Origin: Pseudomonas sp. RIT-PI-r
GTDB taxonomy: Bacteria > Pseudomonadota > Gammaproteobacteria > Pseudomonadales > Pseudomonadaceae
Length of the DNA: 64,000 bases
Direction of reading: 5' to 3'
Assembly (NCBI RefSeq): GCF_001297015.1
Contig: NZ_LIGE01000025.1
Location: 682,001-746,000, forward strand
Shown here in pieces: positions 49,744 through 57,309 of the stretch (its first letter is position 1; the number at the start of each line of letters is the position of its first letter). Position numbers and translations under genes: made by a program. Below the pieces are notes generated by a model. The model was not told the origin of the DNA. It saw only the letters and a list, made by a program, of their open reading frames with translations, and searched no databases.

Positions 49744-50757
49744 TCAGGCAGCCGCTGCGGCGAATTTTTCGTAGTAGAAGTTCGCCGGGGTGATGCCCTG
49801 CTCGCGGATGTATTGGCTGACCGCCTCAACCATCGGCGGCGGCCCGCACAGGTACACGTCGACGTCGCCTGCGTTGAGGTGGCGCGGCTCGATGTGCTGG
49901 GTGACGTAGCCCTTGAGCGGGTGCGCGCTCTGCGGGTTGGCCACGCACGCACCAAAGCTGAAATGACTGATGCGCGCGGCGAAGGCTTCGAGGCGGTCGA
50001 GCTCGACCAGATCGAAATCATTGGTCACGCCGTAGATCAAATGCACGGGATGTTCGCTGCCCTGCTCCGCGATTTTCTCCAGCATCGCGGTGAACGGTGC
50101 CAGGCCCGTGCCGCCGGCCAGCAACAGCAGTGGCCGCTTGATTTCCCGCAGGTAAAAACTGCCCAACGGCCCGGCCAGGTTCATGCTGTCGCCAGCCTTG
50201 GCCAGCCCGGTGAGGAAGCTGCTCATCAAGCCGCCGGGCACGTTGCGAATCAGAAAGCTGACCTCGCCATCCTTCTGCAACGAGCTGAAGGAGTAGGCGC
50301 GACTCTGCTCGCTACCGGGCACTTGCAGGTTGACGTACTGACCCGGCAGGAACGCCAGTTTGCTCAGCGCTTCGCCCTTGATCGACAGCGCGATAGTGCT
50401 TTCGGACAACTGCCGGACAGCGCTGATCGATGCCTGGAAGTTCGCTTGTTCGGTCTTGCACACCTGCGAGCCAGCCGGCACTCGCACCACGCAATCGCTT
50501 TCAGCGCGCATCTGGCAGGTCAGCACATAGCCTTGCGCAAGCTCGTCGGCGCTCAAGGCGTCTTCGATGAAGTTGTCGCCCATGTCGTAACGCCCGGCTT
50601 CGGCGAAACACTTGCAGGTGCCGCAGGCGCCGTCACGGCAATCCAGCGGGATGTTGATGCCTTGTCGGTACGCCGCGTCGGCCACGGTTTCATGGCCGCC
50701 AGCCTCGATGAAACGGGTGACGCCGTCTTCAAAATTAAGCGCAATCTGGAAATTCAT
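49744..50757 (-). CDS. benC: Benzoate 1,2-dioxygenase electron transfer component BenC
   Basis: The 337-residue reductase has an N-terminal plant-type [2Fe-2S] ferredoxin domain (CRDGACGTCKC, then GYVLTCQM), an FAD domain with the RAYSFSS motif, and a C-terminal NADH domain (LLLLAGGTGLAPFTAMLEKI). It passes electrons from NADH to the BenA Rieske centre. It follows benB by 20 nt. Confidence 0.97.
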   Translation of the reverse strand: MNFQIALNFEDGVTRFIEAGGHETVADAAYRQGINIPLDCRDGACGTCKCFAEAGRYDMGDNFIEDALSADELAQGYVLTCQMRAESDCVVRVPAGSQVCKTEQANFQASISAVRQLSESTIALSIKGEALSKLAFLPGQYVNLQVPGSEQSRAYSFSSLQKDGEVSFLIRNVPGGLMSSFLTGLAKAGDSMNLAGPLGSFYLREIKRPLLLLAGGTGLAPFTAMLEKIAEQGSEHPVHLIYGVTNDFDLVELDRLEAFAARISHFSFGACVANPQSAHPLKGYVTQHIEPRHLNAGDVDVYLCGPPPMVEAVSQYIREQGITPANFYYEKFAAAAA

Positions 50758-50777
50758 GGTGCACCTCGTCGTGTCGA

Positions 50778-51266
50778 CTAGATGTGGTAGATGTCGATGA
50801 CCTGACGGACGTAATCGTTTTTCAGCACGACTCTCTTGGCCTTGATCAGCGGCTGTTCGCTACGCAGATCGAGGGTGTAGAAACTGCTGCCGAAGTAGCT
50901 GTCGGTGACCTGGTAGCGGAAGCTCAGGGTGTGCCAGTTGAAGCGCACCTGGCACTGGTCGGTGCTGTGCTCGACGATCTCGATGTTGCTCAGGTTGTGC
51001 GAGGTGCGGGTGTCGGGAATGGTCGCGCTGGAGCGCTCGGTCTTGATCCGGAAGATGCGGTCTTCGAGGCCGCCACGGTTGCCGTACCAGATCAGCGAGA
51101 TTTCGCTTTGCGGGTCTTCGGTGAGCGTGTCGTTATCGTCCCAGGCCGGCATCCAGAAAGTCGCGTCGGCGGCGTACAGTTCCAGCCATTGATCCCATTG
51201 GCCGTCATCGAGATAACGCGCTTCGCGGTAGAGAAAATCGCGCACGGTGTCGTAGAGGTTGCTCAT
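50778..51266 (-). CDS. benB: Benzoate 1,2-dioxygenase small subunit BenB
   Basis: The 162-residue beta subunit of the alpha3beta3 ring-hydroxylating dioxygenase: LYDTVRDFLYREARYLDDGQ, WLELYAADATFWMPAWDDND, the REWRIKTERSSA-like IFRIKTERSSATIPDTRTSH core. It is structural. Its ATG overlaps the benA stop as TGATG, so translation is coupled. Confidence 0.96.
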   Translation of the reverse strand: MSNLYDTVRDFLYREARYLDDGQWDQWLELYAADATFWMPAWDDNDTLTEDPQSEISLIWYGNRGGLEDRIFRIKTERSSATIPDTRTSHNLSNIEIVEHSTDQCQVRFNWHTLSFRYQVTDSYFGSSFYTLDLRSEQPLIKAKRVVLKNDYVRQVIDIYHI

Positions 51267-52621
51267 CACACGGCCTCCACAGAGATCAGTTGTGGCTCGG
51301 TGGCAGCGGCTTTGAGCATGGTTTCCTGCCAGTACTTGTGTTGCAGCACGAACAGACCTTCGTCCTCGGTGCGCATGCCGGAAAGCAATGGCTTGAGGTT
51401 GATTTCCTCGGCGGCAGCGTCGGCACCTTCAACCCAATGGGTCGCGCCTCGGGACATGTCGTTCCAGCCGCGCCCGGCGCCGTAACCGGTCTGGCACGAG
51501 CGGAACTCTTCCAGGTCATCCGGCGTGGCCATGCCGCTGACATTGAAGAAATCTTCGTACTGGCGAATGCGCTTGGCGCGGGCCTCGGCGCTCTCGCCTT
51601 TGGGGGCGATGCAGTAAATGGTGATTTCGGTCTTGTCGACGGAAATCGGCCGGGCGATGCGGATCTGCGAACTGAACTGATCCATCAGGTACACGTTCGG
51701 GTACAGACACAGGTTGCGCGAGTTTTCGATCATCCAGTCGGCGCGGGCCTGGCCGAAATCACGGGCCAGTTCGTCGCGGCGCTCATAAGCGGGACGGTCT
51801 TCGGGGTTGGCCCAGCGGGTCCAGAGCAGCAGGTGACCGTGATCGAAGGAGTAGAAACCGCCGCCCTTTTTCGCCCAACTGCCGGCGCTCATGGTCTTGA
51901 TCGCTTCGCCCGCTTCGCGTTGCTGGCGCTGATTTTGAGTCGCTGCGTAGTTCCAGTGCACGGAGCTGACGTGGTAGCCGTCGGCGCCGTTTTCGGCGGT
52001 GAGTTTCCAGTTGCCTTCGTAGATATAGGAACTGGAGCCACGCAGCACTTCCAGGCCTTCTGGCGACTGGTCGACGATCATGTCGATGATTTTCGCCGAC
52101 TCGCCCAGATGCTCCGCGAGGGATTTAACCTCGGCGCTCAGGCTGCCGAACAGAAAGCCCCGATAGGATTCGAACCGCGCAACTTTGGTCAGGTCATGGG
52201 AGCCTTCGCAGTTGAAGCCTTGCGGGTAACCGGCCTCGCTCGGGTCCTTGACCTTGAGCAGTTTGCCGCTGTTGTTGAACGTCCAGCCGTGGAACGGGCA
52301 GGTGTAGCTGGAGCGGTTGCCGGACTTGTGCCGGCACAACATCGCGCCACGATGGCTGCAGGCATTGAGGAACGCATTGAGCACACCGTCCTTGTTGCGC
52401 GCGATGAAGATCGGCTGGCGCCCCATGGTGGTGGTCAGGAAGTCGTTGTTGTTGGGGAGCTGGCTTTCGTGGGCGAGGTAAATCCAGTTGCCCTCGAAGA
52501 TGTGCGCCATCTCCAGTTCGAACAGACGCGGATCGGTGAACATCTCCCGCTTGCAGCGGTAGGCGCCCTTCTCCTTGTCTTCTTCAAGCATGGCATTGAG
52601 GTAGTCGATTCCCAGGGACAT
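51266..52621 (-). CDS. benA: Benzoate 1,2-dioxygenase large subunit BenA
   Basis: The 451-residue alpha subunit carries the Rieske ligands Cys88, His90, Cys108 and His111 ([18 protein letters not shown]) and the mononuclear iron site Asp214-His217-His222 region in [12 protein letters not shown]. It dihydroxylates benzoate. [10 protein letters not shown] is the chosen start; GGAGG lies 11 nt upstream. It is the first gene of the benABCD-catBCA run. Confidence 0.97.
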   Translation of the reverse strand: MSLGIDYLNAMLEEDKEKGAYRCKREMFTDPRLFELEMAHIFEGNWIYLAHESQLPNNNDFLTTTMGRQPIFIARNKDGVLNAFLNACSHRGAMLCRHKSGNRSSYTCPFHGWTFNNSGKLLKVKDPSEAGYPQGFNCEGSHDLTKVARFESYRGFLFGSLSAEVKSLAEHLGESAKIIDMIVDQSPEGLEVLRGSSSYIYEGNWKLTAENGADGYHVSSVHWNYAATQNQRQQREAGEAIKTMSAGSWAKKGGGFYSFDHGHLLLWTRWANPEDRPAYERRDELARDFGQARADWMIENSRNLCLYPNVYLMDQFSSQIRIARPISVDKTEITIYCIAPKGESAEARAKRIRQYEDFFNVSGMATPDDLEEFRSCQTGYGAGRGWNDMSRGATHWVEGADAAAEEINLKPLLSGMRTEDEGLFVLQHKYWQETMLKAAATEPQLISVEAV

Positions 52622-52762
52622 GGCCGGGGCCTCCATTGTTATTGTTCAGGCCAGGTCAGATTAGGGAGGCGATGCGCGGGGCAATAGCCGAATCCTGCAG
52701 ACCGCTATCCGTTTTGTGCAGGATGGTCCGGCAGATGATTCAGCGTGTTTCGAAGGGAGGGA
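52622..52762 (-). promoter_or_regulatory. benA promoter region between benR and benA
   Basis: The 141-bp gap, where BenR would activate the operon in response to benzoate, is moderately GC-rich and contains GCTATCCGTTTTGTGCAGGA; a BenR site of the TGCAN6GGNTA type is expected here. On the minus strand TGCCGGACCATCCTGCACAA and GGATAGCGGTCTGCAGGATT are candidate half-sites. I could not set exact site limits by eye. Confidence 0.4.
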
Positions 52763-53719
52763 TCAGTGGCGGCGTTTGAAGGTCTGCGACGGCAGTTCGC
52801 CGAACTGTTGGCGATAGCTTTCGGAGAAGCGGCCCAGGTGCAGGAAGCCGTAATCCAGTGCCAGTTCAGTCAGATTGCGCACCGGGCAACTCGGGTCGCT
52901 AAGGCAGGCGTGGATGCGTTCGAGCTTGCGCTGGCGGATGTATTGCATCGGCGTGACGCCCAGTTGGCGTTCGAACAAGGTGTACAGCGAGCGCGGGCTC
53001 ATGCTGGCTTGCGCGGCCAGATGTTCGGCGGGCAAGTCGCGTTTAAGGTTGCGTTCGATGTAATCGAGGATGCGTTCAAAACTGATGTTGGGTGAGCTCA
53101 GGCATTCACGGCTGACGTTGGTGTTCATCAGCGAAATCAGTTTGCTGCCGATGATCTGCGCGTAATGCTCCTGCACCCGCAACAACGGATCGCTGGCCTC
53201 GGCTTCCTGGCAGACCATTGCCAGCAGGTTGGTGAAACCTTCCAGCTCATTCAGCTGATAGTGATTGCGCAGGAATCGAATACCGCTCGCCGGGCGTATC
53301 CAGCGCTGCTCGTCGCACACTGTTTCAAGGACACTGACCGGCACCTTGAGAATGAATTTCTCGCAATCGTCCGAGTAGGTCAGATCGACCGGATCGTCCG
53401 GGTTGATCAGCAACAGTTCGCCCGGCACCAGATGCTGCTCGTGTTTGTGCCCGCGCCACAGGCAATTGCCTTGCAGCAGGACTTGCAGGTGGTAAACGGT
53501 TTCCAGCGCCGGCGATGTCACGCGAACACTGCCGCCATAACTGATGCGTGCGAGATCGAGATCGGCAAGTTTGCGGTGATTGAGACTGGCTTGCGGATGG
53601 GCGGTCCTGGACAGGCCGATGAAGTGCTGGCCGACGTGCTGGTTGACATAGTCGGAGACGGCGTAAGGGTCAGCGTGACGAAACACGCTGCTGCGATCAC
53701 TCAGCAGATGGCTGTCCAT
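52763..53719 (-). CDS. benR: AraC/XylS family benzoate regulator BenR
   Basis: The 318-residue protein has the AraC/XylS C-terminal domain: DYIERNLKRDLPAEHLAAQA, SMSPRSLYTLFERQLGVTPM, QYIRQRKLERIHACL and VRNLTELALDYGFLHLGRFS with the ending YRQQFGELPSQTFKRRH. Its length and the N-terminal SDYVNQHVGQHFIGLSRT are those of BenR/XylS, which activate the ben operon on binding benzoate. It lies directly upstream of benA on the same strand but with its own promoter region. Confidence 0.93.
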   Translation of the reverse strand: MDSHLLSDRSSVFRHADPYAVSDYVNQHVGQHFIGLSRTAHPQASLNHRKLADLDLARISYGGSVRVTSPALETVYHLQVLLQGNCLWRGHKHEQHLVPGELLLINPDDPVDLTYSDDCEKFILKVPVSVLETVCDEQRWIRPASGIRFLRNHYQLNELEGFTNLLAMVCQEAEASDPLLRVQEHYAQIIGSKLISLMNTNVSRECLSSPNISFERILDYIERNLKRDLPAEHLAAQASMSPRSLYTLFERQLGVTPMQYIRQRKLERIHACLSDPSCPVRNLTELALDYGFLHLGRFSESYRQQFGELPSQTFKRRH

Positions 53720-53862
53720 GGGGCGGTGCTCGATCTTGTCATTATTATGGTTTCACGGCTTCACCGGTCACAGTACGCCCCGGTTCTGATGTGGGCAATC
53801 GCACGACGGACCGGGTATCCGGTAATCGAACACTTTTACCAGCGTGTCGTGCTCGCTCAAGC

Positions 53863-53893
53863 AAAAAAGCCCGGCTGATCTGGCCGGGCTTTT
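53863..53893 (-). terminator. Rho-independent terminator
   Basis: AAAAAGCCCGGC and GCCGGGCTTTT pair around a short loop, with a T-run on the minus strand. It ends the repeat-protein transcript and lies 144 bp upstream of benR. Confidence 0.85.
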
Positions 53894-53921
53894 CGTTGGC
53901 TGCTGCGGTAAGCGCGTGCAT

Positions 53922-54218
53922 TCAGACTGCACGGCGTTCGATCAGGCGATCCGCGCCACCTTCTGCGACCCGATTGCCTTGCAGATGATCCGAGCCATCA
54001 GAAGCAACGGCGTCGCTGAACAGAGGATCGGTTTCAGTGGCCGCGACTGCGTCGCTGAACAATGGATCGGTTTCAGTAGCGGCAACTGCATCGCTGAACA
54101 ATGGATCGGTTTCAGTAGCGGCAACTGCATCGCTGAACAATGGATCGGTTTCGGTGGCGGCAAAAGCATTCAGTGCGAAGATCGAGAAAGCGATACCGAG
54201 AAGGACTTGGCGTTTCAT
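53922..54218 (-). CDS. Small exported protein with four 13-residue tandem repeats
   Basis: The 98-residue protein has a signal peptide (MKRQVLLGIAFSIFALNAFA) followed by four copies of ATETDPLFSDAVA and a tail ASDGSDHLQGNRVAEGGADR-LIERRAV. The VAEGGADRLIE ending is the pattern I remember from a Pseudomonas family named phage infection protein, though the label is of doubtful basis. The repeat unit is acidic and predicted to be exported. It ends before a good terminator. The function is not known. Confidence 0.78.
   Translation of the reverse strand: MKRQVLLGIAFSIFALNAFAATETDPLFSDAVAATETDPLFSDAVAATETDPLFSDAVAATETDPLFSDAVASDGSDHLQGNRVAEGGADRLIERRAV
54010..54165. repeat. Four 39-bp tandem repeats inside the exported-protein gene
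   Basis: Units of 39 bp start at 54010, 54049, 54088 and 54127. The two middle copies differ at one base; the outer copies have diverged a little. Multiples of 39 bp keep the frame, so copy number can vary without breaking the gene. Confidence 0.93.
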
Positions 54219-54427
54219 GGTGATGTGCTCCGATTGCGTGGTTGGGAATGGAGCCGATCTTACGCTGCGGTACTGATATGAGAACTTCATTGAATTAATG
54301 GTTGTTATTGATGCAGTCAATAGTTGGGCCGCGCGATGATTGCCTACAGCCGCCAATGGAAACGCCCTACAGCCCTTCAGACCGCCAAAAAGAAAGTTCG
54401 TACTTTTGACAGCTTTATACAACAAAA

Positions 54428-54462
54428 AAAACCCGTCCCAGCACAAGACTGAAACGGGTTTT
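54428..54462 (-). terminator. Rho-independent terminator of the small-peptide transcript
   Basis: On the minus strand AAAACCCGT pairs with ACGGGTTTT around a 17-nt loop and runs directly into a T8 tract. It starts 17 nt after the stop of the 32-codon ORF and is the strongest sign that a real transcript ends here. Confidence 0.9.
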
Positions 54463-54478
54463 CCCACAGTAACGGTCG

Positions 54479-54577
54479 TTACTTCAGATCGTCAAAGTGG
54501 TCTCGCAGGAATTCGTAAAAGCTCAACGCTTTGAACGATCTCCATACGAGGCTCAGCGTACGCAGCAAATGCTTCAT
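54479..54577 (-). CDS. 32-residue amphipathic peptide, candidate type I toxin
   Basis: The ORF encodes MKHLLRTLSLVWRSFKALSF followed by YEFLRDHFDDLK. The first two thirds form a strongly amphipathic helix with Leu, Val, Trp and Phe on one face and Arg/Lys on the other, similar in size and character to TisB, although the tail is acidic and there is no pure hydrophobic transmembrane core. GGAGG lies 9 nt before the ATG and is partly tied up in a perfect 7-bp stem (TTTGGCC with GGCCAAA). The gene has a leader of about 200 nt and a strong terminator just after it. A divergent small RNA can pair with the leader. I do not recognise the peptide; coding is inferred from the start site, terminator and context. 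Confidence 0.6.
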   Translation of the reverse strand: MKHLLRTLSLVWRSFKALSFYEFLRDHFDDLK

Positions 54578-54789
54578 ACGTTTTGGCCTCCAGGTCAGGG
54601 GGCCAAACCTCCAGCAAACTTACCGGATCATGCGTGCCTTCAGCCTAAACGTCAGTCTGGCTAGTGAGGCGGCCGGTTGAATGCCCTCTGAACCATCATC
54701 CCGGCACGGGTGCAAAACCGTGTCAGAGGGAATGAAACCGTTGAGTTGCCAGCCAGACCTCACCTTCGAACGAACATCTGAGCGTCGGC
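54578..54789 (-). promoter_or_regulatory. Long structured leader of the small-peptide mRNA
   Basis: From the putative start at about 54783 the RNA can form a 5' hairpin (CCCTCTGA/TCAGAGGG outer stem, arms at 54684-54691 and 54723-54730, with an inner CACGG/CCGTG stem). A single-stranded region with the complement of the divergent RNA follows (54649-54670). Then comes a second GGAGG (54608-54612) and the stem that hides the ORF's ribosome-binding site. This order, 5' hairpin, open standby region, closed ribosome site, is what type I toxin mRNAs show. Confidence 0.55.
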
Positions 54790-54818
54790 ATCATAACCTT
54801 CAATCAAAGGTTCTCATG
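54790..54818 (-). promoter_or_regulatory. Putative promoter of the small-peptide mRNA
   Basis: TATGAT at 54795-54790 is a good -10 box; at the expected distance the -35 (CATGAG) is poor. The spacer is filled by the dyad AACCTT-TGATTG-AAGGTT (54795-54812). A weak -35 with a dyad in the spacer suggests a regulated promoter. No LexA-type site was seen. Confidence 0.4.
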
Positions 54819-54911
54819 CAGAGAAACTTTCTGCTTTTGTAAATCGTTATTTCTGCATGATTAATTCGAATAAACAACGCTGAAAAAACCGGATCAAAGC
54901 ACAGATTAACG

Positions 54912-54940
54912 TTGCAAGGTGACGCAAAGGCTCCTACCAT
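54912..54940 (+). promoter_or_regulatory. Putative promoter of the divergent small RNA
   Basis: TTGCAA (54912-54917), a 17-bp spacer and TACCAT (54935-54940) give a reasonable sigma-70 promoter. A start 7 nt downstream would fall on the first base of the region complementary to the divergent mRNA leader. Confidence 0.5.
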
Positions 54941-54946
54941 TCCTGC

Positions 54947-55029
54947 ACGTCAGTTTGGCTAGTGAAGCACCAACCCCGGCCGCAAACCGAGGTTTACAAA
55001 AGAACCGCCCCGCAAAGGCGGTTTTTTTT
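54947..55029 (+). ncRNA. Candidate antitoxin small RNA, about 83 nt
   Basis: Between a promoter-like sequence and a strong terminator lies a short non-coding unit. Its first 22 nt (ACGTCAGTTTGGCTAGTGAA, then GC) are the same as 54649-54670 on this strand except for two bases, so the RNA can pair with the leader of the minus-strand peptide mRNA over 22 positions (20 Watson-Crick pairs, one U-G, one A-C mismatch). A middle AACC...GGTT stem and the terminal AACCGCC/GGCGGTT hairpin follow. Size, 5' pairing region and divergent position match IstR-1-like antitoxins. No ORF is apparent. Confidence 0.6.
55003..55029 (+). terminator. Rho-independent terminator of the small RNA
   Basis: AACCGCC-CCGCAAA-GGCGGTT followed by T8 is a textbook terminator on the plus strand, with no protein gene ending upstream of it. 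Confidence 0.92.
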
Positions 55030-55086
55030 CGCCTGGAAATCGCTGCTTCATACGCACACAACCAACGCACCCAAGCCAATGAAACG

Positions 55087-55362
55087 CTATTTGCACTTGG
55101 CCAACACCACCTGACAGGTATTCGGCGTGCCGCCTGAACGGCCGGCGTAGCGGATGCAGTTATTCATCGATTTCTGCCGCGCCATGTTCAGGCTGGAGCC
55201 CCACGCCAGACCTCCCTCGCCAACGGTCGGCAAGGCCTTGGCGTAACAGCTGTCACCGACGCCAGAGGGTGGATAATGCTTGCGGTTCGAGCAGCCGGCG
55301 GCCAGCGTCAGGCTGAAGACGATCAGGGTAGGCAGAACCCATGGCGAGCGTCGGTCGATCAT
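55087..55362 (-). CDS. Small hypothetical lipoprotein
   Basis: The 91-residue protein begins MIDRRSPWVLPTLIVFSLTL with lipobox AAGC at Cys24, so it is a lipid-anchored exported protein. The mature part contains four Cys (GDSCYAKAL, MNNCIRYAG, TPNTCQVVLAKC) that may form two disulfides, and the SLNMARQKSMNNCI segment seen in small DUF4189-like exported proteins. No specific role can be given. Confidence 0.75.
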   Translation of the reverse strand: MIDRRSPWVLPTLIVFSLTLAAGCSNRKHYPPSGVGDSCYAKALPTVGEGGLAWGSSLNMARQKSMNNCIRYAGRSGGTPNTCQVVLAKCK

Positions 55363-55508
55363 CGCGTTGCACCTGTCGCTAAAGGGTCGTGTGCCGTTGA
55401 GTCTAGCCGTTTGCACTTGCCTTTCTGCACAAATCTTCTAAACGCCCAGCTGCGTTGCGCGGTATTTTATGAGGCCGCATTTTTCAAAGCCGAGCCCTGG
55501 AGCCTTCC

Positions 55509-56345
55509 GTGGATAAACGCAACTGGATCGATCTGTCCCAGGATGTCGACACCGGGATTGAATCGATTCGTGCTCACTTCGAAGGGCATGCCTACGACCC
55601 GCACTGGCATGACAGCTTTCTCGTCGGGGTCACCGAGCAAGGCGTTCAGCAGTTCAATTGCCGCCGCGTGCGCCATCGCAGCACGCCGGGCCAGGCGATC
55701 TTGCTGGAACCGGGGGAGATTCACGATGGCCATGCACCGACCGAGGACGGCTTTACCTATTCGATGCTATACCTCGACCCGCATTGGCTGGAGCGCGAAA
55801 TGCACGCGCTGTTCGAAGACGCGCCGTCCGACAGCCAGCCCGGTTTTGCCGACACCCTGAGCCAGGACCCGCGTCTGGCTACAGCCATTCATCAAGCCTT
55901 CCACGCACTGCACGACGGCGACTTGCGCATCGTTCGCCAAACCGCCATCGATGGTCTGCTGGGCTCGCTCACGGGCCATCTCGCTTGGCGCAAGCGTCAG
56001 GATTTCGATCCGCGCCTGCCGCTGGTGGCGCAATTGGCGCGGGACTATCTGCACGCACATGCCTATGAAGACATCGGCCTCGATGAACTGGCGCGCGTTT
56101 GCGGGGTGGATCGTTTTCGTCTGAGCCGCGCCTTCAAGACAGCCTTCGGCCTGGCGCCGCACGCGTATCTGATCCAGCTACGTTTGGCCAAGGCACGGCA
56201 GTTGCTCGCACGCGGTGAAACACCGGCGCAGGTGGCCAGCGTGCTGGGTTTTGCCGATCAGAGTCATTTGGGGCGCTGGTTCCGCCGCGCCTACCAACTG
56301 ACACCGGCGGACTACCGCAAGCGCTGCTCAAACCTTCCAGACTGA
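55509..56345 (+). CDS. AraC family regulator with cupin sensor domain
   Basis: The 278-residue protein has an N-terminal AraC-type cupin (IRAHFEGHAYDPHWHDSFLV, GVTEQGVQQFNCRR, EPGEIHDGHAPTEDG) and a C-terminal DNA-binding domain (IGLDELARVCGVDRFRLSRA; PAQVASVLGFADQSHLGRWF). It starts at GTG. It lies 55 bp before a LysE-type exporter gene on the same strand and probably controls it in response to an amino acid. Confidence 0.9.
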   Translation: MDKRNWIDLSQDVDTGIESIRAHFEGHAYDPHWHDSFLVGVTEQGVQQFNCRRVRHRSTPGQAILLEPGEIHDGHAPTEDGFTYSMLYLDPHWLEREMHALFEDAPSDSQPGFADTLSQDPRLATAIHQAFHALHDGDLRIVRQTAIDGLLGSLTGHLAWRKRQDFDPRLPLVAQLARDYLHAHAYEDIGLDELARVCGVDRFRLSRAFKTAFGLAPHAYLIQLRLAKARQLLARGETPAQVASVLGFADQSHLGRWFRRAYQLTPADYRKRCSNLPD

Positions 56346-56400
56346 CGCACATTGACGAGTAATCATGGCCCCCTGTGTTCACTTTCAGGGAATCTGCACC

Positions 56401-56997
56401 ATGGCGTCATTACTGCCCTTCCTGCTGTTTGCTTTCGTTGCGACCATCACTCCCGGCCCAACCAATATTCTGGTGTTGAGCCACAGCTCGCGCCAAGGCT
56501 TGCTGGCCACGCTGCCGATCATTTTTGGTGCCTGCGCAGCGGCGGCGCTCATCGTGCTGGTGGTGGGCCTCGGTGCCGGCGAAACACTGCTGCGTTTTCC
56601 TCGTGTGCAGCAAGCCATGGCCTGGGGCGGCGTGCTCTGGTTGAGTTGGCTGGCCTTGCAGATCTTTCGCAGTGCACCGCCATCACTGAACCCGACAGAG
56701 CAGCAAGAACAAGGTTTGAGCGTGCTCGGCGCGGCAACGCTGCAACTGGTCAACCCCAAGGTGTGGATGATGGCCATGGCAGTGGTCAGTGTGTTTGTCG
56801 GAGGCGGCGACCAGACGCTGCAACTGTTGGTGTTGTCGCTGGCATTTCTGCTGGTGTCGTTGCCGTGCATGACGTTGTGGGCGCTGCTGGGCGTGGGCAG
56901 CAGGCGGTTGATCGGCTCACCGCAAGCGTTCAGGCGCATGAACGCAGTATTGGCGTCGTTACTGCTGCTGTCGGCATGGCTCACCGTACTGGCCTGA
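56401..56997 (+). CDS. LysE/RhtB family exporter
   Basis: A 198-residue membrane protein with about six helices and the RhtB landmarks: FVATITPGPTNILVLSHSSR, QGLLATLPIIFGACAAAALI, LQLVNPKVWMMAMAVVSVFV. It exports amino acids or related metabolites. MASLLPFLLF is the chosen start; a 12-residue longer form is possible. It follows an AraC regulator. Confidence 0.9.
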   Translation: MASLLPFLLFAFVATITPGPTNILVLSHSSRQGLLATLPIIFGACAAAALIVLVVGLGAGETLLRFPRVQQAMAWGGVLWLSWLALQIFRSAPPSLNPTEQQEQGLSVLGAATLQLVNPKVWMMAMAVVSVFVGGGDQTLQLLVLSLAFLLVSLPCMTLWALLGVGSRRLIGSPQAFRRMNAVLASLLLLSAWLTVLA

Positions 56998-57026
56998 AAA
57001 TCTCCTACAGGGGGGCAACACTGACT

Positions 57027-57281
57027 TTATTTCCCCTTTGGGCTGGTGTCCCAACCACGATCCCGGTAACTGGTTTTATCGTGCTCTGGAAAGTCGGTCG
57101 TCCATACCCCCCAATCCATGTACGCATAGTACTGGGTCATCGCGTCAAAATAGCTGTCGGCGCAGACCTCCCAAACCAGCTTCGACCCCGGTTCAAGCAG
57201 CGCTCGCGCCTCATCTCCATGAGGCCCGGACACCACGAACAACTCCAAGCCATCGGGCTCCAGCCACAATTCATGGTTCAA
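57027..57281 (-). CDS. Small hypothetical protein
   Basis: The 84-residue protein starts at TTG (MNHELWLEPDGLELFVVSGP) with GGAGG about 12 nt upstream. It is acidic and soluble and rich in Trp, Tyr and Asp (QYYAYMDWGVWTTDFPEHDK). A short family of similar proteins is known to me only as hypothetical. It converges on the LysE gene and lies 28 nt downstream of the PAS-AraC gene end. Confidence 0.6.
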   Translation of the reverse strand: MNHELWLEPDGLELFVVSGPHGDEARALLEPGSKLVWEVCADSYFDAMTQYYAYMDWGVWTTDFPEHDKTSYRDRGWDTSPKGK

Positions 57282-57309
57282 TGTCTTTTCTCGCCTCCAT
57301 AGCAGGCCA

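Noticed and set aside
49096..50781. Long plus-strand frame opposite benD and benC
   Set aside because: Antisense shadow of two certain genes, typical of high-GC third codon positions.
53844..54281. Plus-strand frame containing repeats, opposite the exported repeat protein
   Set aside because: The minus-strand frame has signal peptide, start site and terminator; the plus-strand repeats are only its complement.
54820..54840. LexA (SOS) box looked for upstream of the small-peptide gene, as in TisB
   Set aside because: GCAGAGAAACTTTCTGC is an inverted repeat in the region but does not match the CTGTATN8ACAG type pattern; SOS control is not supported.
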